Positions 1-5,762 of a stretch of DNA of 5,762 nucleotides are shown here, one piece after another. The position numbers and the translations under genes are program-made. The stretch is from Wolbachia pipientis. Its GTDB lineage: Bacteria; Pseudomonadota; Alphaproteobacteria; Rickettsiales; Anaplasmataceae. The DNA lies in contig NZ_JAHDJT010000089.1 of the NCBI RefSeq assembly GCF_023661085.1, forward strand, positions 1 through 5,762, in the 5' to 3' direction. The notes beneath the pieces are model-generated. The model had not been told where the DNA came from, did no database searches, and saw only the letters and a program-made list of their open reading frames with translations. Position 1 is the first letter of the stretch. Each line of letters starts with the position of its first letter.

Positions 1-23
1 ATTTGAGGTACATATAAATAATT

Positions 24-57
24 AGCCACCGATCGGGGCTTCTTTTGCCTTTTTTTC
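24..57 (+). terminator. Rho-independent terminator-like hairpin and T-rich tail
   Basis: AGCC (24-27) pairs with GGCT (37-40), and CC (29-30) with GG (35-36), leaving a single bulged A at 28 and a GATC tetraloop at 31-34. The next bases are TCTTTTGCC and then a run of seven Ts. That is the layout of an intrinsic terminator reading rightward, so it would end a plus-strand transcript entering from left of the window. The upstream gene is outside the window, so this cannot be confirmed here. Confidence 0.5.
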
Positions 58-117
58 TCTATTTGGTAAATTTCTTAATGTTTGCAGCTAAAGCAATTCA
101 AAAGCCCGTGAAGGGTA

Positions 118-147
118 CCATTTCAGTGCGTGACGCTGGAATCCAGG
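118..147. repeat. Wolbachia palindromic element-like repeat (degenerate)
   Basis: The bases at 120-128 can pair with 134-142 around a five-base loop, CGTGA, giving nine pairs of which two are G-T. The core, CAGTGCGTGACGCTGG followed by AATCCAGG, resembles the short palindromes dispersed through Wolbachia genomes (known as Wolbachia palindromic elements). Wobble pairs and unmatched ends suggest an old, decaying copy. Family assignment is from memory of the motif and was not searched. Confidence 0.5.
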
Positions 148-149
148 AA

Positions 150-173
150 AGTTTGCTTACTTACAAGCAAACT
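150..173. repeat. Perfect 9-bp inverted repeat (stem-loop)
   Basis: AGTTTGCTT (150-158) is the exact reverse complement of AAGCAAACT (165-173), separated by a six-base loop ACTTAC. It is followed by AATTTTG, which is too short and mixed a T stretch for a confident terminator. It lies two bases after the preceding palindrome and may be part of the same repeat unit. Confidence 0.5.
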
Positions 174-239
174 AATTTTGTGAGCATAGAAAGTAGCTAA
201 TCTTAATTTAAAACACAACATTTTAATTATTATGGAAAG

Positions 240-295
240 ACTGGATGCCAGTGTCAGCTACTTGGATGACAAGAAGGGAGCACTGGAATGACAGG
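240..295. repeat. Degenerate Wolbachia-type TGGATGACA repeat block
   Basis: The block contains nested inverted repeats: ACTGG (240-244) with CCAGT (248-252); TGTCA (252-256) with TGACA (267-271); and CCAGTG (248-253) with CACTGG (281-286). Two near-direct copies are also present, TTGGATGACA (262-271) and TGGAATGACA (284-293). Motifs of the form CCAGTGTCA...TGGATGACA are abundant intergenic repeats in Wolbachia, and this is one reason for the proposed host. The copy is imperfect, so it is probably no longer mobile. Confidence 0.55.
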
Positions 296-441
296 AGAAG
301 GGACTACTTAGAACACCTTTGCAGGGGCTCGACACAATGCTCGTACAGTTGTGGGTATTTATACAATGAAGTTCCCTAAAAACACTTTGTAATGGTTCAA
401 TTTCCTAGTATAAAGCAGAAATATCGCTATAGTAACAAAAT

Positions 442-1180
442 ATGCTAATTAGGAACTTAATAAGGCAAGCTACTAAAGTGGGGAATAGTGAAAATACCAC
501 ACGGTATATAGAGTATTTCTACCAATTTGAGAAGTTTAGGAACACATTAAACCTTACTTTATCACTAATAAAGCGAAATAGGCTCTCATTTGAAATACAT
601 CGAGAGGGGCTGACGGATACGGAAGAAGGAGTATGTAAGACAACTCAATCTTCCGGTATAAATAGGTACGTTATTGTGCTGAGAAGGTCAAATCCGTATA
701 TCATAGTACATGAACTTTCACATATGGTTGAAAATGAGCTGAACCTAAAACTAGAGCAGGAATTTCTCCATAAAGTCTATCAGGATATTGAGCAGAACCT
801 AAAGCAAGCAAATATTCTTGTACAGAGAATTATCGGTCAAGTTATATTTAAGGAGATATAAGCTTATCAGACTGCAAAATCACGCGCATCGGAATTATTT
901 GCACGCTATTTTGAGCTATTTGCTTGGGCACAAGAGGTTTACCCTAAAGATAAAGAGTACTTAATTCGCACTCAAGATTTAAACAGGGTATTCCTTGCTA
1001 CTGACCAATGGAAAAAGAACTGCCTAGACCCTACAAATAATCGACAGAATAGATAAGGAAATAAAGGAATACAGCAATAAAACTGCCATTCAAGACGTGA
1101 CCAAGGTGAAGAGTAACTGGACTGGTAAGTTTTCTCCTGGAGGCAAAAAAATTAGCTCTATCTTTAGGGATGATGATTAA
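442..1180 (+). pseudogene. Broken gene for an HELSH zincin-like protein
   Basis: The first open segment (442-861, 139 codons) carries HELSH at residues 90-94, preceded by a hydrophobic stretch (PYIIV), the usual setting of the zinc-binding helix in HExxH metallopeptidases. A TAA at 859-861 stops it, but the same frame stays open to 1056 and encodes a helical segment including SRASELFARYFE. The glutamates there could supply a third zinc ligand (inference). A second lesion between about 1028 and 1053, most simply one extra base in the CCC run at 1029-1031, moves the frame; the other frame then continues as IDRIDKEIKEYS to a TAA at 1178-1180. Joined, this gives roughly 245 residues. No clear ribosome site precedes the ATG at 442 and stops lie just upstream (430-435), so the true N-terminus may also be lost. 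I do not recognise the family. ASELFARxFE next to an HExxH helix recalls zincin-like domains of phage and polyvalent proteins. A sequencing or assembly error at either lesion cannot be excluded. Confidence 0.7.
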
Positions 1181-1195
1181 CTTAGCAGAATACAG

Positions 1196-1233
1196 TTAAC
1201 TTTCACGGCATTTTAGGGTATAGTTTTTATAAT
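1196..1233 (+). promoter_or_regulatory. Candidate tsaD promoter
   Basis: TTAACT (1196-1201, four of six matches to TTGACA) and TATAGT (1219-1224, five of six to TATAAT) are spaced by 17 bases. This would start transcription near 1231 and leave a leader of about 20 bases. A perfect TATAAT also sits at 1228-1233, but its best -35 partner is poor. AT-richness makes such matches easy to find by chance. Confidence 0.4.
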
Positions 1234-1251
1234 TAAAATGCTCGAATATAC

Positions 1252-2259
1252 GTGAAAACTATCTTAGCTGTTGAAACAAGCTGCGATGAAACTGCAGCAG
1301 CAATTGTAAATAGTGATAAGCAAGTACTTGCCCACGAGATTCTTTCTCAAACAGAACACAAAAAACGCGGTGGGGTGATCCCTGAAATAGCGTCACGTGC
1401 TCATATGGAGCATTTAAGTGGTCTAATAAAAAGCGCTATAGAAAAATCTAACCTTAATTTTTGTGATCTGGATGCAATTGCAGCAACATCAGGACCAGGA
1501 CTCATAGGTGGATTAATAGTTGGCACAATGATGGCCAAAGCGATTGCACATGCAGCACAAAAACCATTCATTGCAGTTAATCATTTGGAAGCGCATGCAC
1601 TGGTTATTAGGTTACTATATGAAGTCAAATTTCCGTTTTTAGTCTTATTGATATCAGGCGGTCATTGCCAATTTTTAATCGCACAGGATGTGGGTAAATA
1701 CATTAAACTTGGAGAAACACTAGACGATTCGTTGGGTGAAGCATTTGATAAAGTTGCTAAGATGCTGGGTTTAAGCTACCCTGGAGGTCCACTAATTGAA
1801 AAATTAGCTGAAAAAGGTGATGGCACAAGATTTAAACTTCCAAGGGCGATGAAAAACCGTCCTGGATGTGATCTTTCGTTTTCTGGAATCAAAACAGCAG
1901 TAAAAAACTTAGTGCAAGAACTTGAAATGAGCGAGCAAGATGTGTGTAATGTATGTGCTTCATTTCAAGAGTATATTAGCGATATACTACTCGATAGAGT
2001 CAAAAATGCGGTTATTATGACTGCGTCTTTAAATATCAAAATCAATGATTTTGTAATTACTGGCGGGGTTGCAGCAAATAATTTCCTGAGAGAAAAATTA
2101 AAAAAACACATAAACTTGAACGTATTTTTTCCCCCAAGCAACCTATGTACAGACAATGCAGTAATGGTTGGGTGGACAGGCATCGAAAAATTACAGAAGA
2201 GTTGTATGGATTCACTAAATTTTGCACCAAGGCCAAAGTGGGAATTGGAAAGTTATTAA
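1252..2259 (+). CDS. tsaD: TsaD, tRNA N6-threonylcarbamoyladenosine transferase
   Basis: This cytoplasmic enzyme (formerly Gcp/YgjD; Kae1 family, ASKHA fold) transfers the threonylcarbamoyl group from threonylcarbamoyl-AMP to A37 of tRNAs that read ANN codons, working with TsaB and TsaE, neither of which lies in this window. The protein is 335 residues, the normal bacterial length. Visible hallmarks are ETSCDET at 8-14, the metal-binding HLEAH at 111-115 (H111 and H115), SGGH at 135-138, the TLDDSLGEAFDKVAK block at 156-170, YPGGP at 176-180, FSGIKTA at 210-216, GGVAANN at 271-277 and TDNAVM at 300-305, whose D301 is the expected third metal ligand. All expected active-site positions seem intact. 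The start is GTG at 1252, chosen because it puts the ETSCDET motif at the family's usual distance from the N-terminus; there is no strong ribosome site. A six-codon ATG-to-TGA frame at 1238-1255 overlaps the start. It follows the broken gene by 71 bases and probably has its own promoter. Confidence 0.96.
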   Translation: MKTILAVETSCDETAAAIVNSDKQVLAHEILSQTEHKKRGGVIPEIASRAHMEHLSGLIKSAIEKSNLNFCDLDAIAATSGPGLIGGLIVGTMMAKAIAHAAQKPFIAVNHLEAHALVIRLLYEVKFPFLVLLISGGHCQFLIAQDVGKYIKLGETLDDSLGEAFDKVAKMLGLSYPGGPLIEKLAEKGDGTRFKLPRAMKNRPGCDLSFSGIKTAVKNLVQELEMSEQDVCNVCASFQEYISDILLDRVKNAVIMTASLNIKINDFVITGGVAANNFLREKLKKHINLNVFFPPSNLCTDNAVMVGWTGIEKLQKSCMDSLNFAPRPKWELESY

Positions 2260-2285
2260 GGACTCTCCATTCCAAATTAGGTAGT

Positions 2286-2305
2286 AAAGAAAGCTATTTC
2301 TTTTT
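2286..2305 (+). terminator. Weak terminator-like hairpin after tsaD
   Basis: AAAGAAA (2286-2292) pairs exactly with TTTCTTT (2297-2303) around a GCTA loop, followed by two more Ts. It lies 26 bases after the tsaD stop. The stem has only one G-C pair, so it would be weak and may be a chance match in AT-rich sequence. Nothing else was recognised in the 175-base gap before the transporter gene, apart from that gene's ribosome site. Confidence 0.3.
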
Positions 2306-2434
2306 GCCATTGTTTATATTTTCTATTTATGTATATTAATATTTTATCATATCAACTTAAAGTTAGTAGCTGCTGTTAATATTTTTGCAATAAAAGTTGT
2401 ATATGGTGCATGTAATCAAGTTAAAAGGAAGATT

Positions 2435-4177
2435 GTGGAAATCACGCCATCGATAAAAAAGGAATTGAAGCAAAGTACGCTATACACCTGCTTAGAGAAG
2501 TGTAAAAGTGCATTTTGGTTCATTTTCTGGTTTAGTTCAGGAATCAACTTGTTAATGTTATTCCTGCCACTTTATACCTCTCAGGTGCTTGATCGGGTAA
2601 TATCGAGTGAAAGCGTATCGACGCTAGTTATGCTGACAATCATCACTTTATCCGCGTTTGCGTGTTCTGCAATGCTCGAAACCTGTCGATACCTAGCCAT
2701 GGCAAAGATTGGTGACTGGATCGATAAAACTGCGACACCAGACCTGATAGTAAGATCAATTAGGCTAACATCAGTGCAAAGCTCAACTTCCAGTGGTGAA
2801 GCACTACGAGATCTTGGGGTAATAAAAAATTTCATTACCGGAAATGGTATATTTTCACTATTTGATACCCCATGGTCGTTAATTTACCTTATTGTGATCT
2901 TTATGATACATACCTCCACGGGGTTTATAGCTATTGCCGGAATCATTATATTAGTCTCTATGGCAATATGGAATGAGCTTGCCACTAAGCGCATATTGCA
3001 AGAAACCAACGAAGAAACTATACGGAATATCAATGCTATAGATGTTGCAACAAGAAATGCAGAAGTGGTTGAAGCTATGGGTATGTCAGAATTCATAGTT
3101 TCTGATTGGTGCAAACGAAACGACCAGAACCGCGCAATGCAAATCAAAGCACAAAATCGCTCTAACGTAATTACTGGAATCACTAAGTTTCTGCGCTCGA
3201 CTCTGCAAATATCGGTAATTGGAACAGGTGCATTACTTGCAATTACAGCCCATAAAACTGCCGGTAGCATCATCGCTGCCTCAATTTTAATGGGTAGAGT
3301 ATTGGCTCCATTTGATGCAGCAGTTCATACTTGGAAATTTCTAAATCAGGCCAGAATGTCGTATGGTAGACTGCAAAGACTTATACTCACATCACCAAAA
3401 AGAGAACAAACTATGGCTCTACCAGAACCCGAAGGAAGACTGGAATTTGATAGAGTATTTTTTACTCCTTATGGGAGCAACAAACCAACAATAAAAGGGA
3501 TATCATTTGTTATAGAGCCAGGAGATGTGGTGGGCGTTATTGGTGCAAGTGCTTCTGGTAAATCAACTATTGCAAAGTTAACCGTTGGTGTATGGAAGCC
3601 CATATCTGGTGTAGTCAGACTAGATGGTGCCGATGTATACACTTGGAATCGAGAAAATTTTGGTAATTATGTTGGTTACTTACCTCAGGACATTGAGTTA
3701 TTTAACACCAGCGTCAAAGCCAATATTGCTCGCATGAGACCAGACCCAAATCCTGAAGAAATAATCAAAGCAGCAAAAATTGCAGGAATACATGAACTAA
3801 TACTGAGTTTACCAAATGGGTATGATACAACGATAGGGAGTTTTGGAGTGACACTTTCTGGTGGGCAGAGACAACTGCTTGGTCTTGCAAGAGCTTTTTA
3901 TGGAAACACAAAGCTTTTGGTACTTGATGAGCCAAATGCCAACCTAGACAGTAGTGGAGAGGCATGCTTAATTAATGCAATCAACGTTGCAAGAAAACAA
4001 AATACCACAACTATTATCATAACTCACAAACTACCGTTATTATCTGTGGTTGATAAAGTAATCCTCATGTCAGGCGGTGTCATTTGTGCTATGGGAGCGA
4101 AAGGTGAGATTTTAAGCAAATTGGTTGCTCCATCATCAAATACCGCAGAAGGTGAATGTTCTTCAGCAAGTGGTTAG
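2435..4177 (+). CDS. Type I secretion ABC transporter, PrtD-like (permease fused to ATPase)
   Basis: This 580-residue inner-membrane half-transporter would act as a homodimer, using ATP to push unfolded proteins through a channel completed by a periplasmic adaptor (HlyD type) and TolC. Neither partner is in this window. Likely membrane segments lie near residues 28-48, 62-82, 138-158, 162-180, 255-272 and 276-296. The ATPase half starts near 335: Walker A GASASGKST at 370-378, Q-loop in YLPQD (Q418), signature LSGGQRQ at 474-480, Walker B LLVLDEP at 494-500 with catalytic E499, D-loop NLD at 503-505 and switch H531. The wording around LDGADVYTW, YLPQDIELF and DEPNANLD is typical of the PrtD (protease and RTX exporter) subfamily. 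There is no N-terminal C39 peptidase domain, so substrates should keep an uncleaved C-terminal signal. The start is GTG at 2435, with AGGAAG at 2426-2431 only three bases upstream, a tight spacing; no in-frame ATG is closer to the expected start. The substrate is unknown. In relatives, type I systems export tandem-repeat and ankyrin proteins. Confidence 0.92.
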   Translation: MEITPSIKKELKQSTLYTCLEKCKSAFWFIFWFSSGINLLMLFLPLYTSQVLDRVISSESVSTLVMLTIITLSAFACSAMLETCRYLAMAKIGDWIDKTATPDLIVRSIRLTSVQSSTSSGEALRDLGVIKNFITGNGIFSLFDTPWSLIYLIVIFMIHTSTGFIAIAGIIILVSMAIWNELATKRILQETNEETIRNINAIDVATRNAEVVEAMGMSEFIVSDWCKRNDQNRAMQIKAQNRSNVITGITKFLRSTLQISVIGTGALLAITAHKTAGSIIAASILMGRVLAPFDAAVHTWKFLNQARMSYGRLQRLILTSPKREQTMALPEPEGRLEFDRVFFTPYGSNKPTIKGISFVIEPGDVVGVIGASASGKSTIAKLTVGVWKPISGVVRLDGADVYTWNRENFGNYVGYLPQDIELFNTSVKANIARMRPDPNPEEIIKAAKIAGIHELILSLPNGYDTTIGSFGVTLSGGQRQLLGLARAFYGNTKLLVLDEPNANLDSSGEACLINAINVARKQNTTTIIITHKLPLLSVVDKVILMSGGVICAMGAKGEILSKLVAPSSNTAEGECSSASG

Positions 4178-4195
4178 TTGTTTTTTTACACTACC
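4172..4195 (+). terminator. Possible terminator between the convergent genes
   Basis: Immediately around the transporter stop codon, GGT, AGT and GT on the left side can pair with ACACTACC (4188-4195) if two Ts bulge out, enclosing a run of Ts (seven at 4181-4187). The stem overlaps the stop codon at 4175-4177. The T run sits in the loop instead of after the stem, so this is not a classical intrinsic terminator. With only 26 bases between converging stop codons, transcripts from the two genes probably overlap. Confidence 0.22.
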
Positions 4196-4203
4196 TTGTC
4201 CAC

Positions 4204-5547
4204 CTACTCCATTGAGCGGATACTATCAATGTAATAAAACAAGACCTTTTTAGTCAGTTCAAAATCTTTTAAGGTTTCTCCTTCGCATCTTGCTGTAATG
4301 CAGTTTTGTGTATTTGACGCTCTAAGGAGCCACCAACCTTTATTATCTTTGTTGGTTACTTTAATACCATCGAGCTCTGAAAATGCAATATTTTGTTGCT
4401 CTAGCGTTTTCTTTATTGATTCAATTATTTGAGATTTTTTCTCATCTTTAACTACAACCTTCACTTCATGGGTGATATATAATTTTGGTAAATCCTCAAT
4501 CACCTCAGATAGACTTTGATTTTTCTTAAGTAAAACGTCAATGGCTTTAATAGCAGAATATAATCCGTCATCAAAGCCTAGCTCAGAGGAGAAAAAATGT
4601 CCACTCAGTTCACCAGCAAATTTTGCCTCTTCCTCTACCATCTTTTTCTTAACTAGTGAATGTCCAGTAGCACATGCAATTACTTTCCCTCCTAATCCGC
4701 TGATAAAGTCATGTACTTTCATGCTCATTTTTATATTAGCAATAACTTTGCTTCCTGGATATTCTTCCAATACTTCACGCACAAAAATCATAAATAAATG
4801 GTCATTAGAAACAACATTGCCTTTATTATCAATTAAGCGCACTCTATCACCATCACCATCGAGTGCAATACCAAGATCACATTTATTTTCCTTTACAATA
4901 TCAATCAATTGAACGAGATTTTTCTCCTCTATGGGATCTGGGTCGTGCAGTGGAAATGTTCCATCTATAGAGTTATTGGTTACGATATGTATATGACCTG
5001 GTAAGATCTTTTCAATATACCTCGCAATTCCACTTGCCGGGCTATTGCCAAAATCCCAAGCTATTTTTAGCTTTTGTGTAGAGTTGTTCTTGAGCGCACC
5101 TTTTAATATGCAAATATACTCACTATATATATTTATGTTAATTGAGCTGCCAATTTTTGTACTGTCTTTAATCGGACTGCTTATAACTTCCTTCATTTCT
5201 TGGTCTGAGTAAACTCTCTTACTGCTGAAAAATTTAAAGCCATTGTATTCGCTGGGGTTATGTGAAGCGGTGATCATAATGCCAAGATCTGCCTGCATGA
5301 TTTGCGTTGCAGCGTAGAGCATAGGCGAAGAGCACAATCCTATGCGTGTAACATTTGCTCCAGATAAAATTAGGCCCCTGATTAATTCTTTTTCTATACT
5401 TGGCGAATCTATTCTGCTGTCATAGCCTACACAAACATTAGCTACAGTTTGGCCAAATTTTCTGCCTATCTCATATCCATCACTGATCTGTAGGTCTTTG
5501 CCTACTACACCTCTAATATCGTATTTTCTTATGATGGTATTGTCCAT
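4204..5547 (-). CDS. Phosphomannomutase/phosphoglucomutase (AlgC/ManB type)
   Basis: This cytoplasmic alpha-D-phosphohexomutase interconverts hexose 1- and 6-phosphates (mannose and/or glucose) through a phosphoserine and a bisphosphate intermediate. From the chosen start it has 447 residues, close to the usual 450-465. Visible motifs in order are RKYDIRG at 7-13, the catalytic loop TASHNP at 93-98 (S95 is the phosphoserine), the magnesium site DGDGDR at 230-235, the sugar-binding GELSGH at 312-317, and the phosphate-binding RASNTQ at 409-414. RASNT resembles Pseudomonas AlgC and differs from the RPSGTE loop common in GlmM, so a mannose/glucose enzyme is favoured. The ATG at 5547 is preferred because it places YDIRG at the family's usual distance and has AAGAAG six bases upstream. 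An in-frame ATG at 5580 and TTG at 5589 would add 11 or 14 residues but lack a ribosome site. It converges on the transporter gene. All catalytic motifs appear intact. Confidence 0.93.
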   Translation of the reverse strand: MDNTIIRKYDIRGVVGKDLQISDGYEIGRKFGQTVANVCVGYDSRIDSPSIEKELIRGLILSGANVTRIGLCSSPMLYAATQIMQADLGIMITASHNPSEYNGFKFFSSKRVYSDQEMKEVISSPIKDSTKIGSSININIYSEYICILKGALKNNSTQKLKIAWDFGNSPASGIARYIEKILPGHIHIVTNNSIDGTFPLHDPDPIEEKNLVQLIDIVKENKCDLGIALDGDGDRVRLIDNKGNVVSNDHLFMIFVREVLEEYPGSKVIANIKMSMKVHDFISGLGGKVIACATGHSLVKKKMVEEEAKFAGELSGHFFSSELGFDDGLYSAIKAIDVLLKKNQSLSEVIEDLPKLYITHEVKVVVKDEKKSQIIESIKKTLEQQNIAFSELDGIKVTNKDNKGWWLLRASNTQNCITARCEGETLKDFELTKKVLFYYIDSIRSME

Positions 5548-5618
5548 ACTGCACTTCTTGAAGTAACTACTATACAACATTACAGACAAACATTCAAGCT
5601 TATTTACCTAGTGATTAG

Positions 5619-5671
5619 TTGACTTTTTAAGAAAATATGTTGATATTATAATATATTTTTAAAAATGTAAA
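5619..5671. promoter_or_regulatory. AT-rich divergent promoter region with 12-bp palindrome
   Basis: ATATTATAATAT (5643-5654) is a perfect palindrome, so it offers a TATAAT box on both strands (5647-5652 on plus; 5650-5645 on minus). On the minus strand TTTACA (5671-5666) lies 15 bases upstream of TATAAT and could drive the mutase gene with a leader of roughly 90 bases. On the plus strand TTGACT (5619-5624) is 17 bases from a poorer box GATATT (5642-5647), and 22 from TATAAT, which is too far. The assignments are motif matches only. Confidence 0.33.
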
Positions 5672-5674
5672 GTT

Positions 5675-5762
5675 ATGCCAGGAAAAAAGGAGAGTGTATT
5701 TATAAATCATACGCGTCAAGTTAAGGAAAGAAGATGTGAAAGAGAACAGAATAATAAGGTAT
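5675..5762 (+). CDS. Possible 5' end of a rightward gene, cut by the window edge
   Basis: An ATG at 5675 opens a frame that stays open for 29 codons to the window end, beginning MPGKKESVFINHTRQ and rich in charged residues. No good ribosome site precedes it. A competing start is the GTG at 5736, in another frame, which has a purine-rich AAGGAAAGAAG stretch just upstream and would begin VKENRIIRY. Too little sequence is present to choose between them or to recognise a family. The position, divergent from the mutase gene and after an AT-rich promoter-like stretch, favours a gene starting somewhere here. Confidence 0.3.
   Translation, partial: MPGKKESVFINHTRQVKERRCEREQNNKV

Larger units (their letters stand above)
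1..441. other. Gene-poor left flank with palindromes and degenerate repeats
   Basis: No convincing protein-coding gene is visible on either strand here. What can be seen is a GC-rich terminator-like hairpin near 24-40, a degenerate palindrome at 118-147, a perfect stem-loop at 150-173, and a repeat block at 240-295, each listed separately. Between about 300 and 441 I see no recognisable element. All three forward frames are closed by stops shortly before 442 or soon after it, so nothing obvious extends the following broken gene upstream. An open frame of 40 codons at 78-200 runs through the palindromes and is most simply explained as repeat sequence that happens to be open. Confidence 0.6.

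Noticed and set aside
78..200. 40-codon open frame as a real small gene
   Set aside because: It runs through two palindromes, has no clear ribosome site and no recognisable domain; repeat-derived chance opening is simpler.
362..367. TACAAT as a -10 box for the broken gene
   Set aside because: No acceptable -35 hexamer lies 16-18 bases upstream, and it is 75 bases from the ATG.
2145..2339. Plus-strand frame overlapping the tsaD 3' end and extending into the gap
   Set aside because: It overlaps the conserved TsaD C-terminus out of frame, and its extension is AT-rich sequence with no recognisable motif.
2884..3273. Minus-strand open frame of 129 codons inside the transporter gene
   Set aside because: It lies wholly opposite a well-supported coding region with clear family motifs and shows no protein features of its own.
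4541..4912. Plus-strand open frame of 123 codons opposite the mutase gene
   Set aside because: It is antisense to the conserved catalytic region of the mutase, has biased low-complexity translation, and no independent support.
1..5762. tRNA, rRNA, CRISPR array, or complete insertion sequence
   Set aside because: No cloverleaf with a T-loop signature, rRNA-like segment, regularly spaced repeats, or transposase motifs were seen on either strand by eye.

Overview
This is an AT-rich window from what looks like a Wolbachia-type alphaproteobacterium (Rickettsiales, Anaplasmataceae). The evidence for that is the low-GC coding style, the short palindromic repeats near the left end that resemble the dispersed Wolbachia palindromic elements, reliance on GTG starts, and a decayed gene beside intact housekeeping genes. 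The assignment rests on recognition and was not tested by a database search.

Layout, left to right. Positions 1-441 carry no convincing gene. They hold a terminator-like GC hairpin, two short palindromes and a degenerate repeat block. Positions 442-1180 hold a broken gene whose product would have been a zincin-like protein with an HELSH motif. It is interrupted by one in-frame TAA and then a frameshift. Positions 1252-2259 (+) encode an intact TsaD, the catalytic subunit of tRNA t6A37 synthesis. Positions 2435-4177 (+) encode an intact PrtD-type type I secretion ABC transporter with fused membrane and ATPase domains. Positions 4204-5547 (-) encode an intact phosphomannomutase/phosphoglucomutase converging on the transporter, with only 26 bases between the stop codons. 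Positions 5548-5674 are a very AT-rich upstream region that may hold divergent promoters. A possible new rightward gene begins at about 5675 and runs off the window.

The genes do not form one pathway. tsaD and the transporter share a strand but are separated by 175 bases with a weak terminator-like hairpin, so each probably has its own promoter. TsaD serves translation fidelity, the transporter would export proteins to the host interface with partners encoded elsewhere, and the mutase interconverts hexose phosphates. I did not find a clearly new biological system. The item most worth a second look is the decayed HExxH protein.
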